Below are positions 9,556 to 19,289 of a stretch of 64,000 nucleotides of DNA, piece by piece. How positions within the stretch are numbered: position 1 is the stretch's first letter; every line of letters begins with the position of its first letter. Origin of the DNA: Vampirovibrionales bacterium. GTDB taxonomy: Bacteria > Cyanobacteriota > Vampirovibrionia > Vampirovibrionales > Vampirovibrionaceae. The stretch spans positions 1 through 64,000 of the forward strand of contig JARXAD010000003.1 of assembly GCA_029866025.1 (NCBI GenBank). Direction: 5' to 3'. A program made the translations under genes and the position numbers. The notes under the pieces are model-generated. The model saw only the letters and a program-made list of their open reading frames with translations, was not told where the DNA came from and ran no database searches.

Positions 9556-11103
9556 ATGCCAACACCTACCTTACACCCTATGACGCTTCAACCCACCCCC
9601 ACCCCAGCCACCATGTTTTCCCCAGCCAGCCCCAAAGCGCAGGCCCAAGCCAAGGTAATTGCCACCTTAGGCCCTGCTTCCAGCTCGCCCGAAATGATTA
9701 GCGCCCTGATTACCGCCGGCATGAGCGTGGTTCGCCTCAATATGTCTCACGGTGAGCAATCGGTCCACTTAGAGACCTTGCATAAGGTTCGTGAGGCGGC
9801 CAAATTGGCGGGTCGCCCCATTGCTGTTTTGGCCGATTTGCAAGGCCCCAAAATTCGCACAGGACGCATGGTGGATGGTAAGCCCGTTCGCATTGAAACC
9901 GGCAATACCATTCGTTTTGAATTGAGCGACGAGCATGGGGATGCCACCCGCATTACCACCCCTTTGGCCCCTATTTTTGAAGTGCTAACCCATGGGATGC
10001 GGATTTTGATTAACGATGGCGCCTTGCGCCTAATGGTAACGGATATTCTCAGCCCCACCGCGGTTCAGTGCCAGATTATTCAAGGCGGAGAGCTGAATGA
10101 GCGTAAAGGCATTAACCTGCCCGATGCACGTATTAATATTGCGGCTTTAACCGAAAAAGACAAAGCCGATGCCTTGTTTGCCGTAAAAGCCGGGGTGGAC
10201 TATTTGGCCCTGTCTTTTGTGCAGCGGGCTCAAGATATTCAAGATTTGCGCACCTTTTTAACCGAGCACCAGCTCCCCATTCCGCCCATCATTGCTAAAA
10301 TTGAAAAACCACAGGCCCTGGAAGAAATTGATGCCATTTTTGAAGCTGCCGATGCCCTCATGGTGGCTCGAGGGGATTTGGGCGTAGAGCTCTCGCCAGA
10401 GCGTGTGCCCATGATTCAAAAACGCCTGTGTGCCAAGGGCTTTGAGATGGGGAAACCCGTGATTGTGGCCACCCAGATGTTGGAATCCATGACCCACTCT
10501 CCCTATCCTTCTCGGGCCGAGGTGAGTGATGTGGCCAATGCGGTGTTGGATGGTGCCGATGCCGTCATGCTGTCGGGCGAAACAGCCACGGGTGAATTTC
10601 CTGTAGAAGCGGTTACCATGATGCGCCGTGCCATTGTGGAGGCTGAAGATTATTTGTTTGCCACCCGAACCGATGAAACCCATGTGGCTCACCAAACGGA
10701 TCAGGTGCCCCAGGCAGTGGCATATGCTGCCAGCTTTGCGGCTCGTAAAACGCCCATTGCTTCTATGGTGGTCCTAACCGATAGCGGTAAAATGGCCCGC
10801 CGCATTAGTAAAATGCGGCCACATCAACCCATTATTGCCCTAACAGAAAACCCTGCTGTAGAACGCCAACTGGCATTGTTGTGGGGGGTGCGACCCATTT
10901 GTATGGCTTTTGCCGACACTACCGATGAAACCATTAACGAGGCGGAGCGGGAAATTTTAAAGGCCAAGTTGCTTAATATGGGTGACCGCGTGCTGTTTTG
11001 CGCCGGCTGGACTCCCATTGTGGGTGCCACCAACATGCTCAAATTTTTCACCATTGGGGATGCCGTCAAATCTGCAACCGGCTTGCTCAATACCCATTAT
11101 TAA
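9556..11103 (+). CDS. pyk: pyruvate kinase
   Basis: Makes pyruvate and ATP from phosphoenolpyruvate and ADP. KVIATLGPASSS, VVRLNMSHG, LADLQGPKIRTG, IIAKIEKPQALEEID, MVARGDLGVEL, and VATQMLESM are the family's substrate, Mg and K binding blocks; a C-terminal allosteric domain follows. Full length at 515 residues. The first 30 residues are Pro/Thr-rich and lie before the conserved start of the fold. The ATG at 9556 has no good ribosome site, and the ATG at 9613 is a realistic alternative. A hairpin (9412-9429, GCCCTTT/AAAGGGC) lies upstream. Confidence 0.96.
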   Translation: MPTPTLHPMTLQPTPTPATMFSPASPKAQAQAKVIATLGPASSSPEMISALITAGMSVVRLNMSHGEQSVHLETLHKVREAAKLAGRPIAVLADLQGPKIRTGRMVDGKPVRIETGNTIRFELSDEHGDATRITTPLAPIFEVLTHGMRILINDGALRLMVTDILSPTAVQCQIIQGGELNERKGINLPDARINIAALTEKDKADALFAVKAGVDYLALSFVQRAQDIQDLRTFLTEHQLPIPPIIAKIEKPQALEEIDAIFEAADALMVARGDLGVELSPERVPMIQKRLCAKGFEMGKPVIVATQMLESMTHSPYPSRAEVSDVANAVLDGADAVMLSGETATGEFPVEAVTMMRRAIVEAEDYLFATRTDETHVAHQTDQVPQAVAYAASFAARKTPIASMVVLTDSGKMARRISKMRPHQPIIALTENPAVERQLALLWGVRPICMAFADTTDETINEAEREILKAKLLNMGDRVLFCAGWTPIVGATNMLKFFTIGDAVKSATGLLNTHY

Positions 11104-11230
11104 TAACCAACAGTGGCTATTTCGCTTCTCTTTAGAGAGGTATTACAAAACCTAACCTGGGAAGTCTTTTATTTAAGACACCCCTACAGGGCGTTTTGAT
11201 AGTTGGTTTGGTGCTCCCAAGAAGGTCTTT

Positions 11231-11250
11231 TAAAAGGCCCTTTGGGCCTT
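11231..11250 (-). terminator. terminator of the small exported protein gene
   Basis: Read leftward, AAGGCCC-AAA-GGGCCTT followed by TT, overlapping the TAA stop of the gene at 11249. The symmetric stem could also stop transcripts coming from pyk. Confidence 0.55.
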
Positions 11251-11512
11251 AGTTGCAACGATAAGCCTGTATGCGACGAAGACACTGCATCCGATCGTCT
11301 TTAATGCCACGGGCTGTGGGCTGCTTATCGGCCAAATGCTTGTCGTAGTCCGCTTCGTTAAGCAATAAAAAATTAGTGGCTTCCAGTTGAATGCTGCTGG
11401 CTGCGGTTTGTTTCACATAATCGGTGGCTGTAGGGTGCCACGCATCCGCGTGGGATATGGCGCTTAAAGACGACAGTGTGAGTAAGGCTAAAACAAGGGT
11501 GAGTGGCTTCAT
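11249..11512 (-). CDS. small exported protein of unknown function
   Basis: An 87-residue precursor with a clean signal peptide (MKPLTLVLALLTLSSLSAISHA, cleavage likely after SHA or HADA). The mature part is about 65 residues with two cysteines near the end (MQCLRRIQAYRCN) that could form a disulfide. The ATG at 11512 is chosen because AGGAG lies 9 bases before it; the longer frame to 11533 would put that ribosome site inside the gene. No homology recognised. It lies downstream of, and on the same strand as, the TpsB gene. Confidence 0.7.
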   Translation of the reverse strand: MKPLTLVLALLTLSSLSAISHADAWHPTATDYVKQTAASSIQLEATNFLLLNEADYDKHLADKQPTARGIKDDRMQCLRRIQAYRCN

Positions 11513-11672
11513 AAGAATAAACTCCTGTTGCAACGGCTGTAGAATGCTAAAATATCTCTACTATGTTAATAAAACCAGATTAGCCTGAAAAATTGCTTGA
11601 CCGAATCCTGTTGCTAGAGGATGGGTTATACAACGAGGTATCCATTGCAAGGTTCCCACATCTTATTTTACC

Positions 11673-13460
11673 CTAGAACAGTAGACTGGTGACGCCAAAG
11701 TGCAGGCGGGGGTTAATGCCGTCCGGCGATTGTTGTAACAAGGGGATGCCCAAGTCCAGGCGGCCCTCCGTGTACTTGCTTAGTTTGGCGCGAATACCAA
11801 TACCGGTTCCCATGTATTGCTCGGTGGCGGGGGCTGCGGCAGGTTGCTTGTTTAAGTGGGTCGCGGTGTAGTCTAAAAAAGTAACCAGTTTAATGTTCTC
11901 ATTGAGTGGCTCCTTAGTGCCCAATACCTTTAGCGACTTGGGCAGGAATGTTAAAGGGACACGCCACTCAGTGGAACCATAAATAACGGAATCAGCTCCA
12001 TAAAGCTGCTCCTTGTAGCCTCGGCCAAAAAAGAAGCCTCCGGCCCCAAATTGATCAAAGGTGTAAAGAGAGTCCGGTGTGTATTGGGCCATAACCTGGG
12101 TTACCAAGGTGGAATCCCAAAATAGGTTTTGTTCGCGTGCCACGGTGGTGGTGGTTCTAAAGTGTTGGCTACCGGCATTGGGAATGGAGAGCAAAGTGGA
12201 ATTGTTATTGCTGGCTCCTAAAATATCTAGTGCCCAGCCAATTTCGCTGCGTACAAAGGTGCTGCCATGGTCATCTTCTTGTTCCAGCTGAAGGCCAAAC
12301 AGGAAGTTCCGCATTTTTTCGGATTCGATGAAGACGCCATCGGCTTTTGTAAATGCGTTTTTAATTTGCAGGCCCGCATCGCCTGTAATGCGCACGTGTT
12401 CTGTTCCATAAAGGTATTGGCGCAATCCGGCACTAATGACATTGGAGTGGCCTTTGTAGTTGTACCCCCCATACGCATCCCCAATGGGTTCGGCACGATT
12501 GTATGCATGATCAAAACTAAGGACGGTGCCATAGCTGTTAATGGGCACTTCGTAATGAGTGTATAGCCCAAAGCCTTTTCGGCTACTAACGGGTGCAATG
12601 GATAAGGTATCGCCAAAGCCCAGAATATTGTTGTGCACCACAGCAGCACCGTATAAGGTATCGCCAAACTGGTTTAAGCCTACGTTGGCCATGTTCATCC
12701 CCAAGTGGTAGGGGCGTTGATCGTTAATTTTAAGTGTTACAGCCACATCAGTGGTAAATTCGATGGGCTCAAAGGAGGTTTTAATCTCTAAATCAGGGTT
12801 GTCTTCAATACGACGAATGCTATTGGCCAGTTGGTTTAGGTTAAGTGGCTGGCCGGTTTTAATACCCAAGCGGTGCTGGATGCTGCGTGCCTTAAAGTAC
12901 TTTCCATTTTCTATTGCCACGGTTTTCACCACCAGCGGTTGCACGTGAATCAGGAGTGAAGAGCTTTCAGAAAGGTTCTCTCCGCCAGCGTCAAAACCAA
13001 TGGCCAGTTCATAGCCTACCTCCGTGGCTTTGGTGCGTAATTCATCGGCCAAAGTAATAAAATCTGATTTCCCCATGGCAGTGCCACGGTAATGACCCAC
13101 AATGCCTGCTAAAGCCGTTTCTAAGCGTTGCCCTTCTTTTCCTGTTGGAGCCTTGAGAAGTAACGCATTGGCTGTGTAGCGATGACCACCTTCTAAAAAG
13201 GCATTGAGATTTTTTTGAAAATAAACCGTGTCTCCAAGTCGTTCAAAATCAATGTGGCCAAATTTACTGCCGGGTCCAAATTCTCCCAGTAAGTCAGCGG
13301 CAGGAATAATAAACATTCCCCATGCGCCAGCCGTTCCGGGTCTCGGTGCATCGTTAACGGGGTCATTGCCGGCAAAAGCTACACTGCATAATGAAACAAC
13401 GCTCGCTAGCCCGAGACATACACCAAGGGAAAGACTGATTGCTTGATGGAACAACCGCAT
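11673..13460 (-). CDS. TpsB-like outer-membrane transporter (Omp85/ShlB family)
   Basis: A 595-residue exported protein: signal peptide (residues 1-30), a periplasmic part with a POTRA-like segment (about 185-255, LNLNQLANSIRRIEDNPDLEIKTSF), then a long beta-barrel ending in an aromatic residue (GVTSLLF). The FGRGY segment near residue 477 matches the V-R-G-Y/F lid-loop motif of FhaC/ShlB/HecB. These proteins export a large partner (TpsA) across the outer membrane. No TpsA gene with a haemagglutinin-like secretion domain is adjacent. It could instead be a barrel of the patatin/Omp85 type without partner. Confidence 0.8.
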   Translation of the reverse strand: MRLFHQAISLSLGVCLGLASVVSLCSVAFAGNDPVNDAPRPGTAGAWGMFIIPAADLLGEFGPGSKFGHIDFERLGDTVYFQKNLNAFLEGGHRYTANALLLKAPTGKEGQRLETALAGIVGHYRGTAMGKSDFITLADELRTKATEVGYELAIGFDAGGENLSESSSLLIHVQPLVVKTVAIENGKYFKARSIQHRLGIKTGQPLNLNQLANSIRRIEDNPDLEIKTSFEPIEFTTDVAVTLKINDQRPYHLGMNMANVGLNQFGDTLYGAAVVHNNILGFGDTLSIAPVSSRKGFGLYTHYEVPINSYGTVLSFDHAYNRAEPIGDAYGGYNYKGHSNVISAGLRQYLYGTEHVRITGDAGLQIKNAFTKADGVFIESEKMRNFLFGLQLEQEDDHGSTFVRSEIGWALDILGASNNNSTLLSIPNAGSQHFRTTTTVAREQNLFWDSTLVTQVMAQYTPDSLYTFDQFGAGGFFFGRGYKEQLYGADSVIYGSTEWRVPLTFLPKSLKVLGTKEPLNENIKLVTFLDYTATHLNKQPAAAPATEQYMGTGIGIRAKLSKYTEGRLDLGIPLLQQSPDGINPRLHFGVTSLLF

Positions 13461-13590
13461 ACACTGCCCTATCCTAAAAATAAAAATGATAGAAGACAGT
13501 GTAGCGGTGTTTTCAAAAAGGGCAGTAGTCCGATGGGCTTATTTCATCTCGCTTGTGTAGAGACTTAATCTTCAGGGCCAAGGGCCCGTA

Positions 13591-16422
13591 TTAACGCGGA
13601 GCCACAATAACCGTAATACTGGGGGTTAACAGCAACTGTTGGAAGGTGTGTTGAAGCTGCTCTGGTGTGACGGAGTGAATGAGTTCCGGTAGGGTTGCGT
13701 CCAAACCATAGCCTACTCCTAAGCTTTCGTAAAATCCAAGGTAATACGCTTGGTGGGCATTGGTATCATGGCTTAGAGCAAATTGCCCCAAATATTTTTG
13801 TTTTACGGTGTCCAGCTCCGCTTCTGTTAATCGTTCACTAGCCAAACGGTTAATTTCTTGCTGGAGGCCTTTCAACACTTGGGTCTCGTTTTTAGGATCG
13901 GTCCCCATGTACAACACAAAGCGGCTGCCCAGCTTGTTGCTGGGGTACTGGCTATCGGTTACGTAAGCCAAACCTTGTTTTTCGCGCAAGTTTACAAACA
14001 AGCGAGAACTAAGGCCAGAGCCCAACAAGGTATTGCCCAACTTAAGCGCTGCAAATTGCTGAGGCGAAGCAATACTGGGCGCTAACCAGCCTTGGGTAAT
14101 CCACGTGGCCGATTGCTTGGGGCGTTCTTCTCGTAATACCTGGGTGGTGGCCAGCTTAGAGGGCTTGCGCTTGTTCACAGTGTCTCGAAACAAGGGAGAC
14201 ACTGCCAGCAGGGCCACGTTGTGCCTGGCCGGGAAGGCTTGATCCAGTGTGCGAGCAACCCAGGCCGAATCCACGTTGCCCACCACACTGACAACACTAT
14301 TGGCCGGCCGAAAGTACTGGTGAAAGTAATCCATCACTCGGTTGCTGGTAATCATAGGCAAGTGGGTGGCAATGCGTTCTCCGGCATTGCCATAAGGATG
14401 GTTCGGGTACAAGGCCTGCACGGTTTGCTGAAGTACCAAACTGGCGGGTTCATCGGCTTGGGCCGCGAGCTCGTCTTTTAAGTCACTTTTTACGCGAGTT
14501 AAATCCTCCTCGCTGAGGCGTGGGTGAGTCAGCATGTCGCTAAGAATCCACAGTAACTCTCCTGCATCTTCTTTTAAGGCGCTGGCACTAACAACCACCG
14601 CGTCGTCCTCAACGCCAATAGAAAGGGATAAGCCTCTAGCATCCAGCTCGTGGGCCAAGGTAGATTGGGCCCGAAGATGGGTGCCCTTCATCAATAAACG
14701 CGCTAAGGTAATGGCTGTACCAGGCACTTGCTCAGTGCTTTTGCCCCCTTTAAAAAACCACTGAATGGCAACGGTTTCTGTATTGGGTCGAGCTTTGGTA
14801 ATCAGGGTCATGCCATTGGCCAGTTGCTGGCTGGTCACCGCAGGGGCCGCCACAGCATCAAGAGGTTTGGCTTGGTTTACTAAGGCTTCGTTGGTGTTAA
14901 AGGACACATTAGAAGACACAACAGCCTCCAAGGTATCAGCCGTAATGGCTGTTTCCTTGGGCATCAAGGCTACAATCACCGCTTGCTTGGGGTGAATGCT
15001 TTGGCGTAAAGCGGTATTCACGTCGTCCAGCTTCAGGGCCTGAACCCCGGCAGCGTACTCGGTGTAATCTTTTAATTGACCGATGGTCACGTTGTAGCCG
15101 ATGGTTTCGGCTACGTCTTCCGTACTTTCTTGCAAAAAAGCATAGGATTTAATGGCCTGGGTTTTGGCTTTGGCCAGTTCGTCTTCGGTAATGCCTTTGC
15201 TGAGTGCATCATTCAAAACGTTCACCATGCCGTTTACGGCATCCGTTAGCTGATCCGGGCGGGTTTCGGCAGATACGAACACCAGGCCTGATTGTTGTTG
15301 AGTCCAATTACTGGCGCTGACACTTTGCACCACGTTTTGAGATTCTTTCAGCTGTTGATAGAGCCGAGAACTTCGCCCAGAGCCGAGGGCGTTCATGGCG
15401 GCATCCAGCGCCATGACTTGCTGGGTCTGGCTGGCATTGGGAGCTAAAAAGGCCATGGCCACATAGGCTTGCTGAATGGATTCGTCTTCCAGGATGACCA
15501 CCTTGGGCTGCGTAATGGCAGCAATAACCGGCTGGGTGGGCACCGAGTAGCGCTTGGTATCCATGGCTACCGATGTGTTTTTAGCAGCCTCTGCCTGAAA
15601 GGTTTGGGTTACTTTGGCCAAGGCATCGGCAACGGTAACATCGCCCACCACAATGGTGTGGAAGTGCTTGGGTTGATACCACGTGGCGTAATACGCACCA
15701 ATGGTGTCACGGGGCACACTGTCAATGAGGTTCTTGGGGCCCAAGGTATCGTAGGCGTACCCGTGACCTGGAAAGACCGCCTTTTGGAGCGCCCGAAACA
15801 ATTGACTGCTGGGGTTGTCTTGGGACCGATTGATTTCTTCTTGAACCACCTTGCGCTCACGATCCAGCTCGGGCTGGGGCAAACGAGCCTGCAACAACAT
15901 GTTGGCGTGCATGGCCAAGGCTTTTTCGAAACCAGGGGTGGGAGTTTTAATATAATAGTGGGTAAAATCTAAGCTGGTAGCCGCGTTAAACTGGGCGCCC
16001 ATGCCTTCCAGTTGGGCATCCATTTCGCCCACAGCCAGTTTGTTGGTGCCTTTAAAGAGTAGGTGTTCTAAAAAGTGAGAAACCCCATTGGTGCTCTCGG
16101 TTTCATTGGCAGAACCGGTGGTCACCCAGGTATCCAGTGTAATGATGGGCTGAGAGACATCTGGCTTAATGTAGACGTTTTGTCCACTAGGCAAGCGGTA
16201 ATGATGGATGCCGCTGCGGACTTCTATGAGTGTGGGAGACGCTTCGCTGGTAATGGCTGGGGTATTGTTGATTGGATGAGAAGTTGGATGAGACGTGGCG
16301 CATGCCATTGAAGTAAGCGGGACGGTTGTGGAAAACCCCACCAGCACGGATAATCCAAAGGCGGTTAAGTTGCGCTGAGAGCGTGAAAACGACCCAAAAC
16401 GATTCAATAAACGATTGGCCAT
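13591..16422 (-). CDS. M16 family zinc metallopeptidase, two-domain
   Basis: A 943-residue insulinase/pitrilysin-type protease carried on one chain as an active and an inactive half. The first half has the inverted zinc site HFLEH (residues 116-120) and the downstream glutamate in VVQEEINRSQDNP; the second half (from about residue 525) has the fold but no HxxEH, as in most M16B pairs. An N-terminal hydrophobic segment (20-42) ending in SMAC could be a signal or lipobox, placing it in the envelope. AAGGAAGC precedes the ATG at 16422. The predicted start of the divergent lipoprotein gene is only 35 bases away, which is tight for two promoters. Confidence 0.92.
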   Translation of the reverse strand: MANRLLNRFGSFSRSQRNLTAFGLSVLVGFSTTVPLTSMACATSHPTSHPINNTPAITSEASPTLIEVRSGIHHYRLPSGQNVYIKPDVSQPIITLDTWVTTGSANETESTNGVSHFLEHLLFKGTNKLAVGEMDAQLEGMGAQFNAATSLDFTHYYIKTPTPGFEKALAMHANMLLQARLPQPELDRERKVVQEEINRSQDNPSSQLFRALQKAVFPGHGYAYDTLGPKNLIDSVPRDTIGAYYATWYQPKHFHTIVVGDVTVADALAKVTQTFQAEAAKNTSVAMDTKRYSVPTQPVIAAITQPKVVILEDESIQQAYVAMAFLAPNASQTQQVMALDAAMNALGSGRSSRLYQQLKESQNVVQSVSASNWTQQQSGLVFVSAETRPDQLTDAVNGMVNVLNDALSKGITEDELAKAKTQAIKSYAFLQESTEDVAETIGYNVTIGQLKDYTEYAAGVQALKLDDVNTALRQSIHPKQAVIVALMPKETAITADTLEAVVSSNVSFNTNEALVNQAKPLDAVAAPAVTSQQLANGMTLITKARPNTETVAIQWFFKGGKSTEQVPGTAITLARLLMKGTHLRAQSTLAHELDARGLSLSIGVEDDAVVVSASALKEDAGELLWILSDMLTHPRLSEEDLTRVKSDLKDELAAQADEPASLVLQQTVQALYPNHPYGNAGERIATHLPMITSNRVMDYFHQYFRPANSVVSVVGNVDSAWVARTLDQAFPARHNVALLAVSPLFRDTVNKRKPSKLATTQVLREERPKQSATWITQGWLAPSIASPQQFAALKLGNTLLGSGLSSRLFVNLREKQGLAYVTDSQYPSNKLGSRFVLYMGTDPKNETQVLKGLQQEINRLASERLTEAELDTVKQKYLGQFALSHDTNAHQAYYLGFYESLGVGYGLDATLPELIHSVTPEQLQHTFQQLLLTPSITVIVAPR

Positions 16423-16457
16423 GAGAGCTTCCTTTAAAGACGCGGTATGATGGCATT

Positions 16458-18446
16458 ATGTCTCAAACACCTCTTTCTGTGACGAACGCGTCTCCAATGG
16501 TTCCACGTATCCCTTCGTTGATGATAAACCTGGGCGCGGTGGCGTGCATGGCCCTGGGCTTACTTGGCTGCCAAGCTCCTAGCATGGAAGACGCTGTTCG
16601 TTTGGCGACCCCCACCCCTGGAAAGACGATTGTGACAGTGGACGCTGCGATGTTGCATCACGACGATCACACTTTTCAACCCGCCCTCGCTACCTTAAAA
16701 AACGGCGAAGAAGTGTGGGTATCTCCCTACCCAGTGGGTATCCATGGCGGAAGCCTACATATGGCCAACATTGGCAGTGGCCCCAAAACATTTAATCCAT
16801 GGGTGGCCAAAGACAGTACCAGCAGTGAAATGGGCGGTATGTTGTGCGGCGGTTTGGCCGGTACCAACCCCTATACCGGCCAAGTTCGCCCCGATTTAGC
16901 CAAAACCATCCGTGTGCAGCCCGATGGTAAAACGGTGGTCGTGACTTTGCGTAAGGGGTTAAAGTGGTCGGATGGTAAGCCTTTGACCAGCCATGATGTG
17001 CTGTTTACTTGGAACCATATTATTAAAACAGGCGTGGGCAACGCCAGCATGCGGGATAATACGCTGGTCAATGGTCAATTTCCTCGCGTAACCGCAACTG
17101 ATGACCAGACTTTGGTGTTTAAAACGGCCGTTCCCTTTGCTCCTTTTTTGCGGCGCTTGGGGTACCCCATTGCGCCTGCCCATGTGTTTGAGCCCATGCT
17201 GCAACAATTGAGGCCTGCTCAGTTTGCTGAAGCCTTTAACAACACATGGACCACCGATGAGGCCTTGAAGCACCCAGAAAACTTGGTGTCATCGGGGTTG
17301 TGGGTGCTAAAGCATTACGACCCAGCCACCCAACACATTGTGTTTGCTCCTAACCCTCACGCCAGCTGGGTGGATGCCAATCACAGTCGACTGCCCTATG
17401 TGGCTCAGTATTCGGTGCGCACCGTGGCAGATATGAACAATCTGGCCCTACGATTTGAGCAAGGGGATATTGATGTGTACAGCGTGCCGGGGCAAAACGT
17501 GGCCCATGTACGCCAGCTTACACAGCCAGCTTTTACCTTGTATAACTTGGGCCCCAGTGATACCAAAAGCTTTGTGATGCTGAACATGGCCCAACGGATC
17601 GATGCGGCCACCAAGAAGCCTTTGGTGGACCCAAATAAAACAGCATGGTTTCGTAGCACCTTCTTTCGTCAGGCCTTAAGTATGGCCCTTAACCGGAATG
17701 ATATGGTGGCCAACGTGTTTAAAGGTATTGGCCAGCCGGCCTGCACGGCAGAAAGCCCGGCGTCTCCTTTTTATGATGGGTCGTTATTGGCCGAAACTCA
17801 AGGCCTCTGTCCCTCACAAAACATGTTGAAAGCCAAAGCATTGCTAGAAAAAGACGGTTTTAAGTGGAACCGCCAAGGGCAGTTGTTAGATGCCAAAGGC
17901 AACCGGGTACGCTTTGAGTTGCTTACCAATAGTGGCAACGATCAACGGGAAACGCTAGGTGTGATTATTGCCGAAGACTGGAAGGCCCTGGGCATTCAAA
18001 TAGACTTTAGGCCGCTGGATTTTAACGTACTGATTGGTAAGTTTGATACCGGCGCGTGGGAAGCCAGCGTGATGGGTTTGGGTGGTGGAAGTCCCTTAGA
18101 ACCCCATGACGGCGCTAACGTCTGGAAGAGCGATGGTGCCCTCCATATGTTTAACCAGCGCCCCCGGCGGGCCGACGGTACAGTAAACGTGGCCGATAGG
18201 TTGCCTTGGGAGACGGAATTGGATGCCTTGTTTAACCAAGGAGCCCAAACCCTTGATTTGTCCCAACGAAGGCCTGTCTACCGTCGTTACCAGCAAGTGG
18301 TGATGGATGAGCAACCGTTTTTGTTTTTGGTGTGGCCGCTCTCCTTGGTGGCTGTGCATCAACGCTTGCACAATGTGCATCCTACGCCTTTAGGTGGGGT
18401 GTTGCATAACGTAGAATCGGTGTGGCTAGAAAAAAGATCGCATTAA
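16458..18446 (+). CDS. oligopeptide/nickel-type ABC substrate-binding lipoprotein
   Basis: A family-5 solute-binding protein (SBP_bac_5; OppA/DppA/AppA style) of up to 662 residues. A lipobox LGLLGC near residue 33-38 anchors it. Diagnostic blocks are LAKTIRVQPDGKTVVVTLRKGLKWSDGKPLTSHDVLFTW-like sequence, LALRFEQGDIDVYSVPG, FFRQALSMALNRNDMVANVFKG, and LLEKDGFKWNRQGQLLDAKG. It binds a peptide or similar ligand for an ABC importer. No permease or ATPase genes are adjacent, so it works with a transporter encoded elsewhere. The ATG at 16458 lacks a ribosome site; ATGs at 16494-16521 still leave an intact signal and would enlarge the divergent promoter region. Confidence 0.9.
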   Translation: MSQTPLSVTNASPMVPRIPSLMINLGAVACMALGLLGCQAPSMEDAVRLATPTPGKTIVTVDAAMLHHDDHTFQPALATLKNGEEVWVSPYPVGIHGGSLHMANIGSGPKTFNPWVAKDSTSSEMGGMLCGGLAGTNPYTGQVRPDLAKTIRVQPDGKTVVVTLRKGLKWSDGKPLTSHDVLFTWNHIIKTGVGNASMRDNTLVNGQFPRVTATDDQTLVFKTAVPFAPFLRRLGYPIAPAHVFEPMLQQLRPAQFAEAFNNTWTTDEALKHPENLVSSGLWVLKHYDPATQHIVFAPNPHASWVDANHSRLPYVAQYSVRTVADMNNLALRFEQGDIDVYSVPGQNVAHVRQLTQPAFTLYNLGPSDTKSFVMLNMAQRIDAATKKPLVDPNKTAWFRSTFFRQALSMALNRNDMVANVFKGIGQPACTAESPASPFYDGSLLAETQGLCPSQNMLKAKALLEKDGFKWNRQGQLLDAKGNRVRFELLTNSGNDQRETLGVIIAEDWKALGIQIDFRPLDFNVLIGKFDTGAWEASVMGLGGGSPLEPHDGANVWKSDGALHMFNQRPRRADGTVNVADRLPWETELDALFNQGAQTLDLSQRRPVYRRYQQVVMDEQPFLFLVWPLSLVAVHQRLHNVHPTPLGGVLHNVESVWLEKRSH

Positions 18447-18616
18447 CATGACCTGAGCCAGGCGTTGTGATCTCATGTAAATAAAGGATACAGTCTGGGC
18501 CGATTAACCCCTACAGAGAGAGGGACATTTGACCGATAAGATTAGTAATCAGTTATTCCTCTTGCTATCACAATCATTCCTATGCCATTGGGTTTGAATC
18601 TGTGGGAGTCTTGTCT

Positions 18617-19105
18617 ATGGGCCACGCAATCATTAATTGCATTCGTTGCAACCGTCTTGTTCGCCAGTCTATGAGCGGCAAGTGCCCGGAATGCTCTGTG
18701 CGTGAAAACGATCAGTTCTCTCAAATGTTTCGTTTGTTGCAAGGCAGTGTTAAAACAGGCGGCATTTACATTAAAGATATTTCTAAGCAAATTGGCATGC
18801 CCGAAAACATTATTGAAGAGTATTTTTTAGAAGGAAAACTTGGTACCGCTGCCCATTCTCTACGATTTAGCTGCAAAAAATGCGGGGTGGAATACAGCGG
18901 GGACGAAGGCCATAGCAGCATTTGTTTGGGGTGTCGGGCCACTGTTTCAGCGGAAGCCGGTATTAGCATAAAAGGGCGAAACGACGTTATTATGCAGCAA
19001 GGGGAAGCCAGACGCATTTGCTTGTTGTCTAAAATTAACGGCACCGCCTTTGCCCCAGAAGATGAAGAAAAAGGCATTCGATCCGATTTTTCGCGCAATC
19101 TGTAA
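18617..19105 (+). CDS. zinc-ribbon/HTH protein resembling flagellar protein YvyF
   Basis: A 162-residue protein beginning with a zinc ribbon (INCIRCNRLVRQSMSGKCPEC), then FSQMFRLLQG and a winged-helix-like segment IYIKDISKQIGMPENIIEEYFLEGKLG, then a second ribbon (CKKCGVEYSGDEGHSSICLGC). This layout is that of the 'flagellar operon protein' YvyF family (TIGR03826). In Bacillus that gene sits next to flgM and helps flagellar gene control; the same link here is an inference. Start at 18617 is supported by GGGAG 8 bases upstream. A GCCGATTA at 18499 resembles a flagellar-sigma -10 but is not properly spaced. Confidence 0.7.
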   Translation: MGHAIINCIRCNRLVRQSMSGKCPECSVRENDQFSQMFRLLQGSVKTGGIYIKDISKQIGMPENIIEEYFLEGKLGTAAHSLRFSCKKCGVEYSGDEGHSSICLGCRATVSAEAGISIKGRNDVIMQQGEARRICLLSKINGTAFAPEDEEKGIRSDFSRNL

Positions 19106-19289
19106 AAAAACTTCAATTCTTCGGCGTAGCTGCAGGGTAGCCTCCTATTCTCCTGTATGCAGATGAAGCCGAAGGTTTAGGGCTCCCTCTTCTGTCCAAT
19201 CTCTTTACAATATTAAAGAGATATTGTTGCCGTTCAACGATAACCGCTAACAAGCAGGTTGTGGCTACCCCCCTAAAGGAGAGGTGCAC

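Noticed and set aside
18482-18506. Flagellar-sigma-like promoter (TAAA ... GCCGATTA) before the YvyF-like gene
   Set aside because: The spacing is 13 bases where TAAA-N15-GCCGATAA is expected, and the -10 has one mismatch. The local sigma factor is also atypical, so it is not annotated.
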